Below, in pieces: positions 37,674 through 47,126 of a DNA stretch of 64,000 nt. A program made the position numbers and the translations under genes. Source of the stretch: Shewanella halifaxensis HAW-EB4 (GTDB taxonomy: Bacteria > Pseudomonadota > Gammaproteobacteria > Enterobacterales > Shewanellaceae); the NCBI RefSeq assembly GCF_000019185.1, contig NC_010334.1, forward strand, positions 4,402,001-4,466,000, given 5' to 3'. The number at the start of each line of letters is the position of its first letter. The first letter of the stretch is position 1. The notes below the pieces were generated by a model. That model was not told where the DNA came from, did not search any database, and worked only from the letters and a program-made list of their open reading frames with translations.

Positions 37674-38219
37674 TCAAATTCTAAATACTTTCGCTCGATA
37701 AAACTGCAGTTCGGCGATAGATTCTTCGATATCCTGCAATGCTTGGTGAGTGTTCTTCTTCACAAAGCCTTCCATCGCTGATGGCTCCCAACGGCGAACA
37801 AGCTCTTTAATTGTACTCACATCGATATTTCGGTAGTGAAAGTAATCTTCAAGTGCTGGCATATAACGATTTAGGAAGCGACGATCTTGACCAATGCTGT
37901 TACCACACATAGGTGAAACACCCGCTGGAACATATTGAGATAAGAAAGCGATAGTCTGCTCTATTGCTTGCTCTTCATTAGTTGTACTCGCTTTAACGCG
38001 GTCAACTAAACCAGACTCACCATGATGTTTTTGGTTCCAATCGTCCATCAATGCTAACTGTTCGTCAGACTGATAAATAGCAATAACTGGCCCTTGCGCT
38101 ATAATATTAAGCTCTTTATCTGTCACAATTGTGGCCATTTCTATAATCTTATCAACGGCAGGATCAAGTCCTGTCATTTCCAAATCGACCCAAATCAGAT
38201 TGTTTTCATCTATAGCCAT
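37674..38219 (-). CDS. orn: Oligoribonuclease
   Basis: 181 residues. It degrades two- to five-base RNAs, including pGpG from cyclic di-GMP turnover. DEDDh exonuclease motifs are visible: [10 protein letters not shown] at the start, a [17 protein letters not shown] block near 104-120 and the final [14 protein letters not shown] with the catalytic His and Asp. It is divergent from rsgA, a conserved pairing. Length normal. Confidence 0.96.
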   Translation of the reverse strand: MAIDENNLIWVDLEMTGLDPAVDKIIEMATIVTDKELNIIAQGPVIAIYQSDEQLALMDDWNQKHHGESGLVDRVKASTTNEEQAIEQTIAFLSQYVPAGVSPMCGNSIGQDRRFLNRYMPALEDYFHYRNIDVSTIKELVRRWEPSAMEGFVKKNTHQALQDIEESIAELQFYRAKVFRI

Positions 38220-38331
38220 AAAGCGACCCGTTATTCCTGTTAGCCTAAATTCAGGCTTTTTTGTTTAAGACCGTGTATCATACTGCTTTTTTAAGCAACA
38301 CAAAATCACCTTTATCATTGAAGACTAATAC

Positions 38332-39396
38332 GTGAGCAAAAAGAAACCGCTAAGCCATGGTCAATTACGCAGAATGCGGACCAACCAAAAAAAGAAATTA
38401 CAGAGCCACGATGCGGGTGAAACGACTGACTTACAAGACAGTACGTTAGGCCCTGAGCAGCAAGGCACCATTATTTCCCGCTTCGGCCAACACGCTGACG
38501 TCGAGACAGATGGAGGCCACCTTGCCCGCTGTAATATTAGACGCAATATTAAAAGTCTAGTCACCGGTGATAAAGTTATTGTCCGTCTAGCGCTGACCAG
38601 TGAGTCTGGAGCGAGTCGTATCGAAGGCATTGTAGAGGCTGTTCATCCAAGACATTCGCTATTATCACGCCCGGATCTTTATGATGGCGTGAAAATCATT
38701 GCATCAAATATCGATCAGATTTTGATTGTCACCTCAACACAGCCGGCTTTTACGACCCAGATCATCGATCGTTATTTAGTTGCAGCTGAAGACACTGGCA
38801 TCCAGCCTGTCATCATCTTAAATAAAGTTGACTTAATTACGCCTGAAGAAGCGCCTGAAATCGATGCTGCGCTTGAACGCTACAAAGCCATTGGCTATCA
38901 AGTTTACTGCGTAAGCAGCATAACTGGCGAAGGTGTCGAGCAATTACACTCTCTGATGGATGGCAAAGTAAGCGTGTTCGTGGGTCAATCAGGTGTTGGT
39001 AAATCTTCAATGATTAATGCCATGATGCCAGACGCAGAACTGATTACTGGTGACATTTCTCAAAACTCAGGTTTAGGTCAGCACACCACGACCACCGCAA
39101 AGCTACTTCATATAGCCACTGGCGGTGATCTGATTGACTCACCGGGCGTACGTGAATTCGCGCTATGGCACTTACCCGCTGACCGAGTCGGCTGGTGCTT
39201 TATTGAATTCAGGGATTATTTAGGCACTTGTAAGTTTAGAGACTGTAAACACCTAAACGATCCAGGCTGTTCTATTACCGAAGCTTATAAAGCAGGTGAG
39301 ATCACCGAAGACAGATACAATAATTACCACCGTATTATCGCCAGCTTAGACGAGCAAAGACACGCTCGTCACTTTAGAGCAGGTCCTGACGAGTAG
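38332..39396 (+). CDS. rsgA: Small ribosomal subunit biogenesis GTPase RsgA
   Basis: 354 residues from a GTG start. Basic N-terminus (MSKKKPLSHGQLRRMRTNQKKK), OB fold, then a circularly permuted G domain: NKVDL near 163, then VGQSGVGKSSMIN (P-loop) and DSPGVREFALW. The zinc knuckle at the end has CKFRDCKHLNDPGC. It acts late in 30S assembly. Divergent from orn, followed by psd. Confidence 0.96.
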   Translation: MSKKKPLSHGQLRRMRTNQKKKLQSHDAGETTDLQDSTLGPEQQGTIISRFGQHADVETDGGHLARCNIRRNIKSLVTGDKVIVRLALTSESGASRIEGIVEAVHPRHSLLSRPDLYDGVKIIASNIDQILIVTSTQPAFTTQIIDRYLVAAEDTGIQPVIILNKVDLITPEEAPEIDAALERYKAIGYQVYCVSSITGEGVEQLHSLMDGKVSVFVGQSGVGKSSMINAMMPDAELITGDISQNSGLGQHTTTTAKLLHIATGGDLIDSPGVREFALWHLPADRVGWCFIEFRDYLGTCKFRDCKHLNDPGCSITEAYKAGEITEDRYNNYHRIIASLDEQRHARHFRAGPDE

Positions 39397-39546
39397 TCAC
39401 GACCCGCTAATTAAGCAAGTAGATTCAAATCAGTGAATAGCTAAGATTAATTGTTTTCCTACGATAATTTATGTCGTACAACAGCTCGCTGGTTTTATAA
39501 AATAGATAGCACCTCAAAGTAGGTGAAAGATTAAAGGATATTCAAA

Positions 39547-40410
39547 TTGGATAAAGTTAAAATTGCCCTACAGTATATTATGCCAAAGCACTTGCTTTCT
39601 CGCCTTGTAGGCAAGCTTGCCGCAGCAGAAATGGGCTCTGTCACTACTGCTGCCATTAACTGGTTTATCAAGCAATATAAGATTGATATGAGTGAAGCCG
39701 CAGAGCCAGAAGCTACAGCCTATAGCTGCTTCAATGACTTTTTTACCCGTGCACTAAAGCCAGGTATTCGTCCACTATGTGATGACAATGACTACATCGT
39801 TCACCCTGTTGATGGTGCAGTTAGCCAACTCGGCCCGATCAAAGAAGGCCGTATTTTTCAGGCTAAAGGACATGATTATTCTTCACTTGCATTGCTAGGT
39901 GATCAGGCTGATGATGCTAAGCGTTTTGAAGGCGGCGACTTTGCCACAATCTACCTAGCACCAAAAGACTATCATCGTATTCACATGCCAATCAAAGGCA
40001 CCCTGTCTAAGATGACTTATGTACCAGGTGAGCTCTTCTCTGTTAACCCGTTAACAGCTGAAAACGTGCCAGGCTTATTTGCTCGTAACGAACGTGTTGT
40101 CGCCATTTTTGAAACTGAAATCGGCCCGATGGCCATGGTATTAGTTGGCGCTACGATTGTGGCAAGTATCGAAACCGTTTGGGCGGGTACAGTCACACCA
40201 CCAACAGGCAAAAAAGTATTTACTTGGGATTACCCAACTGAAGGTCCTAATGCACTGACCCTTGAGAAAGGTGCAGAGATGGGTCGCTTTAAGCTAGGTA
40301 GCACTGTAGTGATGTTATTCGCTAAAGATGCTCTCGACGAATTTGCTGATGGAGTAGAGCCAAGAAGCGTGACGCGTATGGGTCAAGCTTTTGCAAAAAT
40401 CGAAGACTAA
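39547..40410 (+). CDS. psd: Phosphatidylserine decarboxylase proenzyme
   Basis: 287 residues from a TTG start; the alignment of [20 protein letters not shown] with known N-termini supports it, and AAAGGA lies nearby. The pyruvoyl-forming self-cleavage site is KLGST (Gly251-Ser252). Other family blocks: DYHRIHMP and [20 protein letters not shown]. It makes phosphatidylethanolamine at the inner membrane. Shorter at the C-terminus than the E. coli protein. Confidence 0.96.
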   Translation: MDKVKIALQYIMPKHLLSRLVGKLAAAEMGSVTTAAINWFIKQYKIDMSEAAEPEATAYSCFNDFFTRALKPGIRPLCDDNDYIVHPVDGAVSQLGPIKEGRIFQAKGHDYSSLALLGDQADDAKRFEGGDFATIYLAPKDYHRIHMPIKGTLSKMTYVPGELFSVNPLTAENVPGLFARNERVVAIFETEIGPMAMVLVGATIVASIETVWAGTVTPPTGKKVFTWDYPTEGPNALTLEKGAEMGRFKLGSTVVMLFAKDALDEFADGVEPRSVTRMGQAFAKIED

Positions 40411-40424
40411 TCTCTAAGGTATGA

Positions 40425-41303
40425 ATGGACAATAAAAAGACAGGGCTGTTAGAACTACACTTCGCGGTACTACTTTTCGGTGGTACCGCTTTATTTTCAA
40501 AGCTTATTCCCCTTAGTGCACTCGATATCACTGTGTTGCGCTGCGTCGTAGCAGCCACAGTGCTAGCGTTAATAGTCAAACTTAGCAAACAACGACTGTC
40601 GTTAAACGCAGGCAAAGACTACCTTATCGCTATAGCCCTTGGCATCATCATCAGCCTGCACTGGGTCACCTACTTTGCCTCGATGCAACTCTCATCAGTT
40701 GCCATTGGCATGATCGCCTTCTTTACCTATCCGGTCATGACGGTCTTGGTCGAACCCATTGTCACCAAGACGAAACTCAAGCTGTCCGATGTCATCAGTG
40801 GCATAGTGGTGCTCATTGGCGTGTCACTGCTGATCCCTGAGGCAAGTCTAGGTAATGATGTCACCTTAGGTATTGCTATCGGCATTTTATCCGCCGCTCT
40901 GTTTACCGCTCGAAACCTACTGCATAAACGCTACTTCACCGCCTACAGTGGCAAACAAGCCATGTTCTATCAGACCTCGGTTGCGGTGTTCTTTTTAGCC
41001 CCTTGGCTAAACGTAGAGCTAAGCAGCATCGAGCAAAATGTATGGTGGTTGATTATTTTACTAGGAGTGGTTTTTACTGCTGTTCCCCATGCGCTATTTA
41101 CCTCAGCATTAAGGCTCCTAAGTGCAAAAACGGTTGGACTAGTCTCCTGCCTGCAACCTTTTTATGGTGCCATGTTAGCCCTAATGCTGCTCGGCGAAGA
41201 GCTTGCACTAAAAACCGTTATTGGCGGAACACTGGTCGTTGCTACCGCATTGTTCGAAACGCAGCAAAACCATAAGTTAAATAGAGCAAAAAAGAGTGCA
41301 TAG
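40425..41303 (+). CDS. EamA/DMT family transporter
   Basis: 292 residues, ten membrane helices in two EamA repeats. The first opens LHFAVLLFGGTALFSKLIPLSALDITVLRCVVAA and the second IAIGILSAALFTARNLLHKRYF. The substrate of such drug/metabolite transporters cannot be read from sequence. It starts 14 bases after the psd stop, so it may share the transcript. Confidence 0.85.
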   Translation: MDNKKTGLLELHFAVLLFGGTALFSKLIPLSALDITVLRCVVAATVLALIVKLSKQRLSLNAGKDYLIAIALGIIISLHWVTYFASMQLSSVAIGMIAFFTYPVMTVLVEPIVTKTKLKLSDVISGIVVLIGVSLLIPEASLGNDVTLGIAIGILSAALFTARNLLHKRYFTAYSGKQAMFYQTSVAVFFLAPWLNVELSSIEQNVWWLIILLGVVFTAVPHALFTSALRLLSAKTVGLVSCLQPFYGAMLALMLLGEELALKTVIGGTLVVATALFETQQNHKLNRAKKSA

Positions 41304-41372
41304 AGCGATTTATTTATCACGCTAACTTGGCTAATATGAACATCTCCTTTTTGCCTTATTCATACTCTTATC

Positions 41373-44300
41373 ATGCATCGTTTTTTACTGCTTCTTCTGT
41401 GTCTATTCGCTTTATCGGCTAGTGCTAACTCGCCACTTCAAATTGATAAGCGTCTAGGGCTCACGCCTACCAACAGCGAGTCGACACCACAAGAGCAGCT
41501 CGGCCTACTCGAAGACAAGATCCATGACTTAGTCCTGACAGAAAATAGTGCGCGCGAACTAATAAGTAACTATGCAAAACATAAGCAAAACTTACTAAGC
41601 CAAATAGAAGATGCACAACAGCCACCTCGCGACTTAGACCAACAGGATATCAACCAGCAGGCTTCACTCGCCTATCTGCGTTTATCGGAACTAAAAGATG
41701 TTGAAATAAGCTTAGGCCAAAAAATAAATGCGCTAATCAAGTCCCATAGCGAGTTGCCCGATGCACTCGTTAATGCCCGTGCTGCATTACAGAAACATAA
41801 AAAAATTCGCATTGGTGAAGAACAAACCATTAATAATCAGCTCTTAATTGCTCAAGGACGCCTCTATGAGCAAGATGTCAAAACACTCGAAGCACTATTG
41901 GCGAGTAGTCAAAAAGAGATTGACTTAAACCAGCTGCAACTCAAATTAGTACGTGAACAGTTGGCTCAACAGGAACTGTTAATTGAGCGCTTGAACCAAG
42001 AGATCGTTATACAGAGACAAGCGCGCACCGAAGCGGCTATTGCAGGCAGTTTATTACCCGGTGATAAAACCCACGACCCAATCGCACAAGAGCTTAGCGA
42101 TAGTAACTTAATTTATGGTGAGAAATTAAAAGAGCTGAATCATAAAATCAGCCTTACCCTTACACAGCAGGAACAAGCCGAAGCCCAATACCAAGCTCAG
42201 GCCAAACAGCTGACCACAATCCAACAGCAGATCGGCTGGATTAAGCTAAATTCGGCCTTTGGTGAGCGCTTCCTGCAGATGCTGCAAGCGCTACCTAAGC
42301 CACCAAATCAAGAGCCTGTGCAGAGTGAAATAGCCAATACTCGGCTCGCCCGCTACCAGATAGAACAGGCACAAACCCTAAATAGTCAGCAAGTCACCTC
42401 AATTGGTGCCGATAACTCCTTGCAAGCTAAGCTCTTATCCTCTCAAGGCATGCTGCTGCAACAACTGCTACAGAGTTATGATCAATACTTAAGTGAACTT
42501 GCCGATCTTAGAGTGAGCTATGAGCAGCTAAACCAGCAATATCTAACACTTAAAAGCACACTCAACGAACACCTATTCTGGGTACCCAATGCGAACAGTA
42601 TCGGTAGCCTATGGATCACCGATCTTCACCAGAGCATTCAGTGGATGCTACAGCAAGCCCCTTGGGGTCAAATGCAGAGCTCATTCGATGAACAGGGCAA
42701 CCTGTGGTCATGGTGGCTAATACTGTTTGTGCTCAGCATCATCGCTCAAGATATTTTGACACCGAAATTTAAATCGGCGATGCGCCGTGAACTGCCTTTT
42801 GTCGGCAATGTGACTCAAGATAAGTTTATCTATACATTCCATGTACTGATCAACTCGCTAGGTTATAGTCTACTCAAACCACTACCTATCGTGTTAGCTG
42901 GCGGGATCTTCTATCTATCGAGCCATAACTTCGTCTCCGCCATCGGTATGGGGATCATGGCGCTCGGCCTGCTCTATCAACTTTATCGTTTTATCTACCT
43001 ACTGGCGCTGGACAGAGGCTTATTGATTAACCACTTTAAGTCGCCAAAAAGTATTGTTCGCTCAGGGCAGGAACGCTTTAGACAGTTCACCATAATGGCG
43101 GCGCCGTTCTTAGCGATCATGGCCTTTACCGAAGTGATTGATACCTCTCTAGTTCGCAACAGTCTCGGCCGTGGTGCATTTATTATCTTCTGTTTGATGC
43201 TGTTTTGGTTTTACAAAGATATGCTCAGCCTATCTAACAAAGAAAATACCGCCGATCACAGTAAGAATAAGAAACTGCTTCAAAAGCTGCTGTGGGCCAT
43301 GCTAATTATCATGCCACTCGCCTGTGCGGTATTGGCTTTCCAAGGCTACTACTACACCGCATTCCAGATGTTCCTACAGCTACAATTATCATTGATATTT
43401 GGTCTGGGCTTCTTACTGCTGTTTAACTTAATCAAGCGTTGGATGTTAATTGAACGTCGCCGTATCGCCTTCGAGCGAGCCAAGGCCAAGCGTGCAGAAG
43501 TGCTGGCACAACGTGAGAAAGGTGAAGTAAGCGTCAACGAACAAGGCGATACTTACGAAGAGCCAATAGTCGATCTAGAGACGATATCTAGCCAGTCATT
43601 GGGTCTAGTACGTTCATTATTACTGCTGGCATTTCTCGCCAGCATTGTTGGCCTATGGACTCAAACCCACACCGCGCTGTTTTCACTGCTTGACGGCGTT
43701 ACTCTATGGTCGAGTAATACCACGGTCAACGGTATTGAACAGCAGATCCCTATCACCCTTAAGTCTCTACTGTTATCACTGATTATTGTTGGCTTCTCGA
43801 TGATGATAGCTACCAACCTACCCGGACTTATCGAGCTGACGATTCTGCAAAGACTAGATCTCAGTCAGGGAACTGGTTTTGCATTAACCACCGTCAGCCG
43901 CTATTTAGTGGTGATGTTTGGCGTGCTTGGCTGCTTCTCAACCTTAGGGATGGAATGGTCTAAACTACAATGGTTGGTCGCCGCCCTCTCTGTTGGTTTA
44001 GGTTTCGGTCTGCAGGAGATCTTCGCGAACTTTATCTCTGGTCTGATCATTCTGTTTGAGAAACCGGTGCGTATTGGCGATACCGTCACCATCCGCGATC
44101 TCACTGGCACAGTGAGTAAAATTCAAATTCGCGCCACTACGATTATCGACTGGGATCGCAAGGAAATCATCGTACCAAACAAGGCCTTTATTACCGAACA
44201 GCTCATTAACTGGTCACTTTCAGATCCTATTACTCGCGTTATCGTTTATGTTTCAGTTGCCCGAGATTCAGATCCTGCACGTGTTGAAGCGGCACTTTAC

Positions 44301-44561
44301 CAAGCAGTACAAGAGTGTGACGATGCCCTGCTCTCTCCAGAGCCAGAAGTATGGTTTGCAGGCTTTGGTCAACACACCCAAGACTTTGAAGTCAGAGCCT
44401 ATGCCAAAGACATGGGCGCTCGCTGGCCACTAAGGCATAAGCTGCACAAGCAGATCAGCAAGAAGCTACGTGAGAATGACTTAGTGCTAGCCTATCCGCA
44501 GCTTGAAGTACATCTGTCTGCGAGTCAGAGTAAAGACGTACAAAGCTTGTTAAGAACCTAA
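41373..44561 (+). CDS. MscK/MscM-type large mechanosensitive channel
   Basis: 1062 residues. Signal peptide (MHRFLLLLLCLFALSASA), then a periplasmic coiled-coil domain of about 400 residues, a membrane block beginning near 448, and a C-terminal MscS core: GLGFGLQEIFANFISGLIILFEKPVRIGDTVTIRDLTG near 873-910, then the cytoplasmic beta/alpha-beta part. The layout matches E. coli MscM (YjeP) and MscK; in enterobacteria yjeP follows psd, which favours MscM. It releases solutes at hypo-osmotic shock. Confidence 0.92.
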   Translation: MHRFLLLLLCLFALSASANSPLQIDKRLGLTPTNSESTPQEQLGLLEDKIHDLVLTENSARELISNYAKHKQNLLSQIEDAQQPPRDLDQQDINQQASLAYLRLSELKDVEISLGQKINALIKSHSELPDALVNARAALQKHKKIRIGEEQTINNQLLIAQGRLYEQDVKTLEALLASSQKEIDLNQLQLKLVREQLAQQELLIERLNQEIVIQRQARTEAAIAGSLLPGDKTHDPIAQELSDSNLIYGEKLKELNHKISLTLTQQEQAEAQYQAQAKQLTTIQQQIGWIKLNSAFGERFLQMLQALPKPPNQEPVQSEIANTRLARYQIEQAQTLNSQQVTSIGADNSLQAKLLSSQGMLLQQLLQSYDQYLSELADLRVSYEQLNQQYLTLKSTLNEHLFWVPNANSIGSLWITDLHQSIQWMLQQAPWGQMQSSFDEQGNLWSWWLILFVLSIIAQDILTPKFKSAMRRELPFVGNVTQDKFIYTFHVLINSLGYSLLKPLPIVLAGGIFYLSSHNFVSAIGMGIMALGLLYQLYRFIYLLALDRGLLINHFKSPKSIVRSGQERFRQFTIMAAPFLAIMAFTEVIDTSLVRNSLGRGAFIIFCLMLFWFYKDMLSLSNKENTADHSKNKKLLQKLLWAMLIIMPLACAVLAFQGYYYTAFQMFLQLQLSLIFGLGFLLLFNLIKRWMLIERRRIAFERAKAKRAEVLAQREKGEVSVNEQGDTYEEPIVDLETISSQSLGLVRSLLLLAFLASIVGLWTQTHTALFSLLDGVTLWSSNTTVNGIEQQIPITLKSLLLSLIIVGFSMMIATNLPGLIELTILQRLDLSQGTGFALTTVSRYLVVMFGVLGCFSTLGMEWSKLQWLVAALSVGLGFGLQEIFANFISGLIILFEKPVRIGDTVTIRDLTGTVSKIQIRATTIIDWDRKEIIVPNKAFITEQLINWSLSDPITRVIVYVSVARDSDPARVEAALYQAVQECDDALLSPEPEVWFAGFGQHTQDFEVRAYAKDMGARWPLRHKLHKQISKKLRENDLVLAYPQLEVHLSASQSKDVQSLLRT

Positions 44562-44585
44562 ACAAAAAACAACTGAGAACCCGTT

Positions 44586-45281
44586 ATGATGATTTTTGCT
44601 CACCGAGGTGCCAGCGGTTATGTGGCAGAAAATAGCCTTGCAGCCTTTGCTAAAGCTGTTGAGCTCGGCGCTACCGCGGTTGAGCTCGATGTGCACTTAG
44701 TTGAAGATGAGCTGTATGTTTTTCACGATAGACGCCTTGAGCCAAAGAGCTCAGGGGAGGGTCTTATCGAGCAGTACACTAAGCAAGCATTAAGCCAGAT
44801 AACCATTGATGGAGAGCCAATCCCGAGCTTAATCCAAGTATTAAGCCTGCTAAAGCCACACAATACTTTAGTCAATATAGAATTAAAGGGGCTGGCTTGC
44901 CTTGAAGCATTTATCTCGCTCTATCCTAAACTGATCTCAGATCTTAGTTATGATGCTAATAAATTACTGATCTCATCGTTTAACCACCCCTTCTTGGCGT
45001 CGTTTAAACAGCGCTACCCAGATGCAAATGTAGCCCCGCTAATCGAAGGTATACCACTGGAACTCGCACACATCGTCAGTCAACTCGATGCCTACTCCAT
45101 TCATTTAGGCTTAAGTTTTACCACTCAAGAGATGATTGATGATGCTCATCGCCGAGGTGCTAAGGTGTATGTTTACACGGTAGATAACCTTGATGATCTC
45201 GATATGCTAAAGCAGATGGGGGTCGATGGAATATTCACGAACTATCCGGATCGCGCAATTGCTCATATCAGCCAAGATTAG
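44586..45281 (+). CDS. Glycerophosphodiester phosphodiesterase
   Basis: 231 residues, cytosolic, no signal peptide. TIM-barrel family motifs: FAHRGASGYVAENSLAAFAKAVELGATAVELDVHLVEDELYVFHD (metal and catalytic His/Glu/Asp) and GAKVYVYTVDNLDDLDMLKQMGVDGIFTNYPD. It splits glycerophosphodiesters to glycerol 3-phosphate and an alcohol, a UgpQ-like role in lipid head-group recycling. Two ATGs lie in tandem at 44586 and 44589. It follows the channel gene by 24 bases. Confidence 0.93.
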   Translation: MMIFAHRGASGYVAENSLAAFAKAVELGATAVELDVHLVEDELYVFHDRRLEPKSSGEGLIEQYTKQALSQITIDGEPIPSLIQVLSLLKPHNTLVNIELKGLACLEAFISLYPKLISDLSYDANKLLISSFNHPFLASFKQRYPDANVAPLIEGIPLELAHIVSQLDAYSIHLGLSFTTQEMIDDAHRRGAKVYVYTVDNLDDLDMLKQMGVDGIFTNYPDRAIAHISQD

Positions 45282-45366
45282 CAGCCATTGAAGCTGCTTT
45301 CATCGGCAAGCCAATACCGACAAGTTGCCCAAATTAAATAAAACAAACTACACTGAAATTAACGAC

Positions 45367-45711
45367 TTAAACTTGTCTATTGCGTTGCGCCCAGCTACCT
45401 ATGGCGAAGAAAGCAGTCACAACCAAAACAAATAACCAGTGTGGCGGTATTTTAGCCATATATTGCGCCAACAAAGGGCTTAAATGGATAATTATCAACC
45501 CATAGCCAAATGCATTGACGATGACGAAAATGAGTGTGCGCAGCAAAAAAGAGCGCCCCGCAAGGTAGCGACGTAAAAAACGATTGATATCAGCACCAAA
45601 TACAACCAAACAACAGGCTATAATTGCCATCGAGACCTCAGCTAGCCAAGGGGTGACAAGTGCCCCTAAATAGTTAAGAAATTCAATAACCTTAGATATT
45701 ATATTCGACAT
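45367..45711 (-). CDS. DUF3392 family membrane protein
   Basis: 114 residues, three or four membrane helices (IISKVIEFLNYLGALVTPWLAEVSMAIIACCLVVF, FLLRTLIFVIVNAFGYGLIII, HWLFVLVVTAFFAIG) with a basic loop RFLRRYLAGRS between them. It matches the small DUF3392 family; no function is known. Convergent with the glycerophosphodiesterase gene and divergent from the hydroxyacid dehydrogenase gene. Confidence 0.8.
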   Translation of the reverse strand: MSNIISKVIEFLNYLGALVTPWLAEVSMAIIACCLVVFGADINRFLRRYLAGRSFLLRTLIFVIVNAFGYGLIIIHLSPLLAQYMAKIPPHWLFVLVVTAFFAIGSWAQRNRQV

Positions 45712-45759
45712 TGCCCAAGCAAGTTAAAAAGCTGTAAATGTAGAATATAGGGAGTTAGT

Positions 45760-46686
45760 ATGGGACACAAGCTACTATTGCTCACCAGAGAAAATGAGCG
45801 TTATCGTCAACTATTAAGTTCGTGCCATCTACCGAATACGCTTATTTTAGATGATGATCCCCAAGGTATTTTCAATGCCGATATCTGGTTAGCCGAGCCA
45901 AAACTAGCTGCTCCACTACTTCCGCATGCGGCCAATTTAAAATGGATGCAATCAACTTTCGCCGGCGTCGATGCCTTAGTTAAACCTAGACAGCGCAAAG
46001 ACTATGAGCTCACTAATGTACGCGGCATTTTCGGCCCGCTAATGAGTGAATATCTGTTTGGTTACCTGCTGGCTTACCAAAGAGAGCACAGAAAATATCG
46101 CACTCAGCAAGATCAAAAGGTTTGGTTACCAGGCAGCTTTAAGACATTGCAAGGGCAAACCTTGTTACTGCTAGGGACAGGCTCCATTGCTAAACATATC
46201 GCCCAAACAGCTAAGCATTTTGGTATGCATGTCATTGGTATTAATCGAGGTGCAAAACCCACCATAGGTTTTGATAAGGTAGATACCTTAGCCAACCTTA
46301 CTCGCTATTTACCGCAGGCCGATGCAGTTGCCAGTATCCTACCTAGCACACCCGATACTCGAGGCGCACTAAACAAGCACACCTTGTCGCTGCTAAAAGA
46401 AGAGGTCGTACTATTTAATTTAGGCCGCGGTGATGTGCTTGACCTAGATGCTCTCTATTTACAATTAATAAGCCATCCAGAGCAACAAGCCATTCTTGAT
46501 GTATTTAATCAAGAACCTCTGCCGGAAGAGCACCCTATTTGGTCCCTCGATAATGTCATTATTACGCCACATATCGCAGCGCCCAGTTTTCCCGAACAAG
46601 TGGTAGAGATTTTTGCCGAAAACTTTCACAAGTGGCTCAAAGGCGAAAAACTGTCTCATAGAGTGCACTTTGAGCGTGGTTACTAG
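45760..46686 (+). CDS. D-2-hydroxyacid dehydrogenase (GhrA-like)
   Basis: 308 residues. Rossmann motif LLGTGSIAKHIAQTAKHFGMHVIGINRG near 136-163. The catalytic Arg lies in SILPSTPDTRG-LFNLGRGD, Glu near 252 (NQEPLPEEHPIW) and His in TPHIAAPS. It reduces 2-oxo acids such as glyoxylate or hydroxypyruvate with NAD(P)H; specificity is not determined. Monocistronic, upstream of bfd. Confidence 0.9.
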   Translation: MGHKLLLLTRENERYRQLLSSCHLPNTLILDDDPQGIFNADIWLAEPKLAAPLLPHAANLKWMQSTFAGVDALVKPRQRKDYELTNVRGIFGPLMSEYLFGYLLAYQREHRKYRTQQDQKVWLPGSFKTLQGQTLLLLGTGSIAKHIAQTAKHFGMHVIGINRGAKPTIGFDKVDTLANLTRYLPQADAVASILPSTPDTRGALNKHTLSLLKEEVVLFNLGRGDVLDLDALYLQLISHPEQQAILDVFNQEPLPEEHPIWSLDNVIITPHIAAPSFPEQVVEIFAENFHKWLKGEKLSHRVHFERGY

Positions 46687-46809
46687 CGAGTTAATGATGA
46701 ACAAAATATGAGCAGCACGGCAATCATCACAACAATGTGAGCTAAGCACGCTTTTTAATAACTGGCTTAGACGAAATGACCAATATTTATACCAAGCCGT
46801 TATTAGCAC

Positions 46810-46824
46810 TGAGAATCATTTTCA
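46810..46824 (+). promoter_or_regulatory. Fur box upstream of bfd
   Basis: TGAGAAT-C-ATTTTCA matches the 7-1-7 Fur consensus (TGATAAT-n-ATTATCA) at 13 of 15 bases. It lies about 40 bases upstream of bfd. Iron-responsive repression of bfd is known in related bacteria. Confidence 0.75.
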
Positions 46825-46864
46825 TTTATACTTCGAACCATATTCGATTTTGAGATGATATTTC

Positions 46865-47056
46865 ATGTACGTTTGTCTTTGCCATGCAATCACCGATACA
46901 CAAATCAAAGAAGCTGTTAGCCAAGGTGATGCTTCATTAGCCGATGTTAGAAGGCGTCTTGGCGTAGCGGATCAATGTGGAAAGTGTGCAAAAATGGCAA
47001 CTCAGATCATCCAAAGACAAGTGGATATCGAGCCTAACTATTACGAGGTGGCTTAG
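46865..47056 (+). CDS. bfd: Bacterioferritin-associated ferredoxin
   Basis: 63 residues. The 2Fe-2S ligands are C4 and C6 (CLC) and C38 and C41 (CGKC), the Bfd/Fer2_BFD pattern. Bfd reduces bacterioferritin to release stored iron during starvation. A Fur box stands upstream. No bacterioferritin gene is adjacent, so bfd is uncoupled from bfr here. Confidence 0.93.
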   Translation: MYVCLCHAITDTQIKEAVSQGDASLADVRRRLGVADQCGKCAKMATQIIQRQVDIEPNYYEVA

Positions 47057-47082
47057 TCTTAATAAGCACACCGAGTTTCAAT

Positions 47083-47112
47083 AAAAAATGCAGCCACTTG
47101 GCTGCATTTTTT
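47083..47112. terminator. Bidirectional terminator between bfd and parC
   Basis: AAAAAATGCAGCC and GGCTGCATTTTTT are exact complements around a 4-base loop. The symmetric A/T runs let it serve both convergent genes. Confidence 0.9.
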
Positions 47113-47126
47113 ATATCGTAACGCTA

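Noticed and set aside
45285..45306. Terminator between the glycerophosphodiesterase and DUF3392 genes
   Set aside because: AGCAGC and GCTGCT can pair, but the stem is only six pairs and no T-run follows.
46465..46809. 114-codon minus-strand open frame
   Set aside because: It runs mostly antisense to the hydroxyacid dehydrogenase gene and its translation shows no domain.
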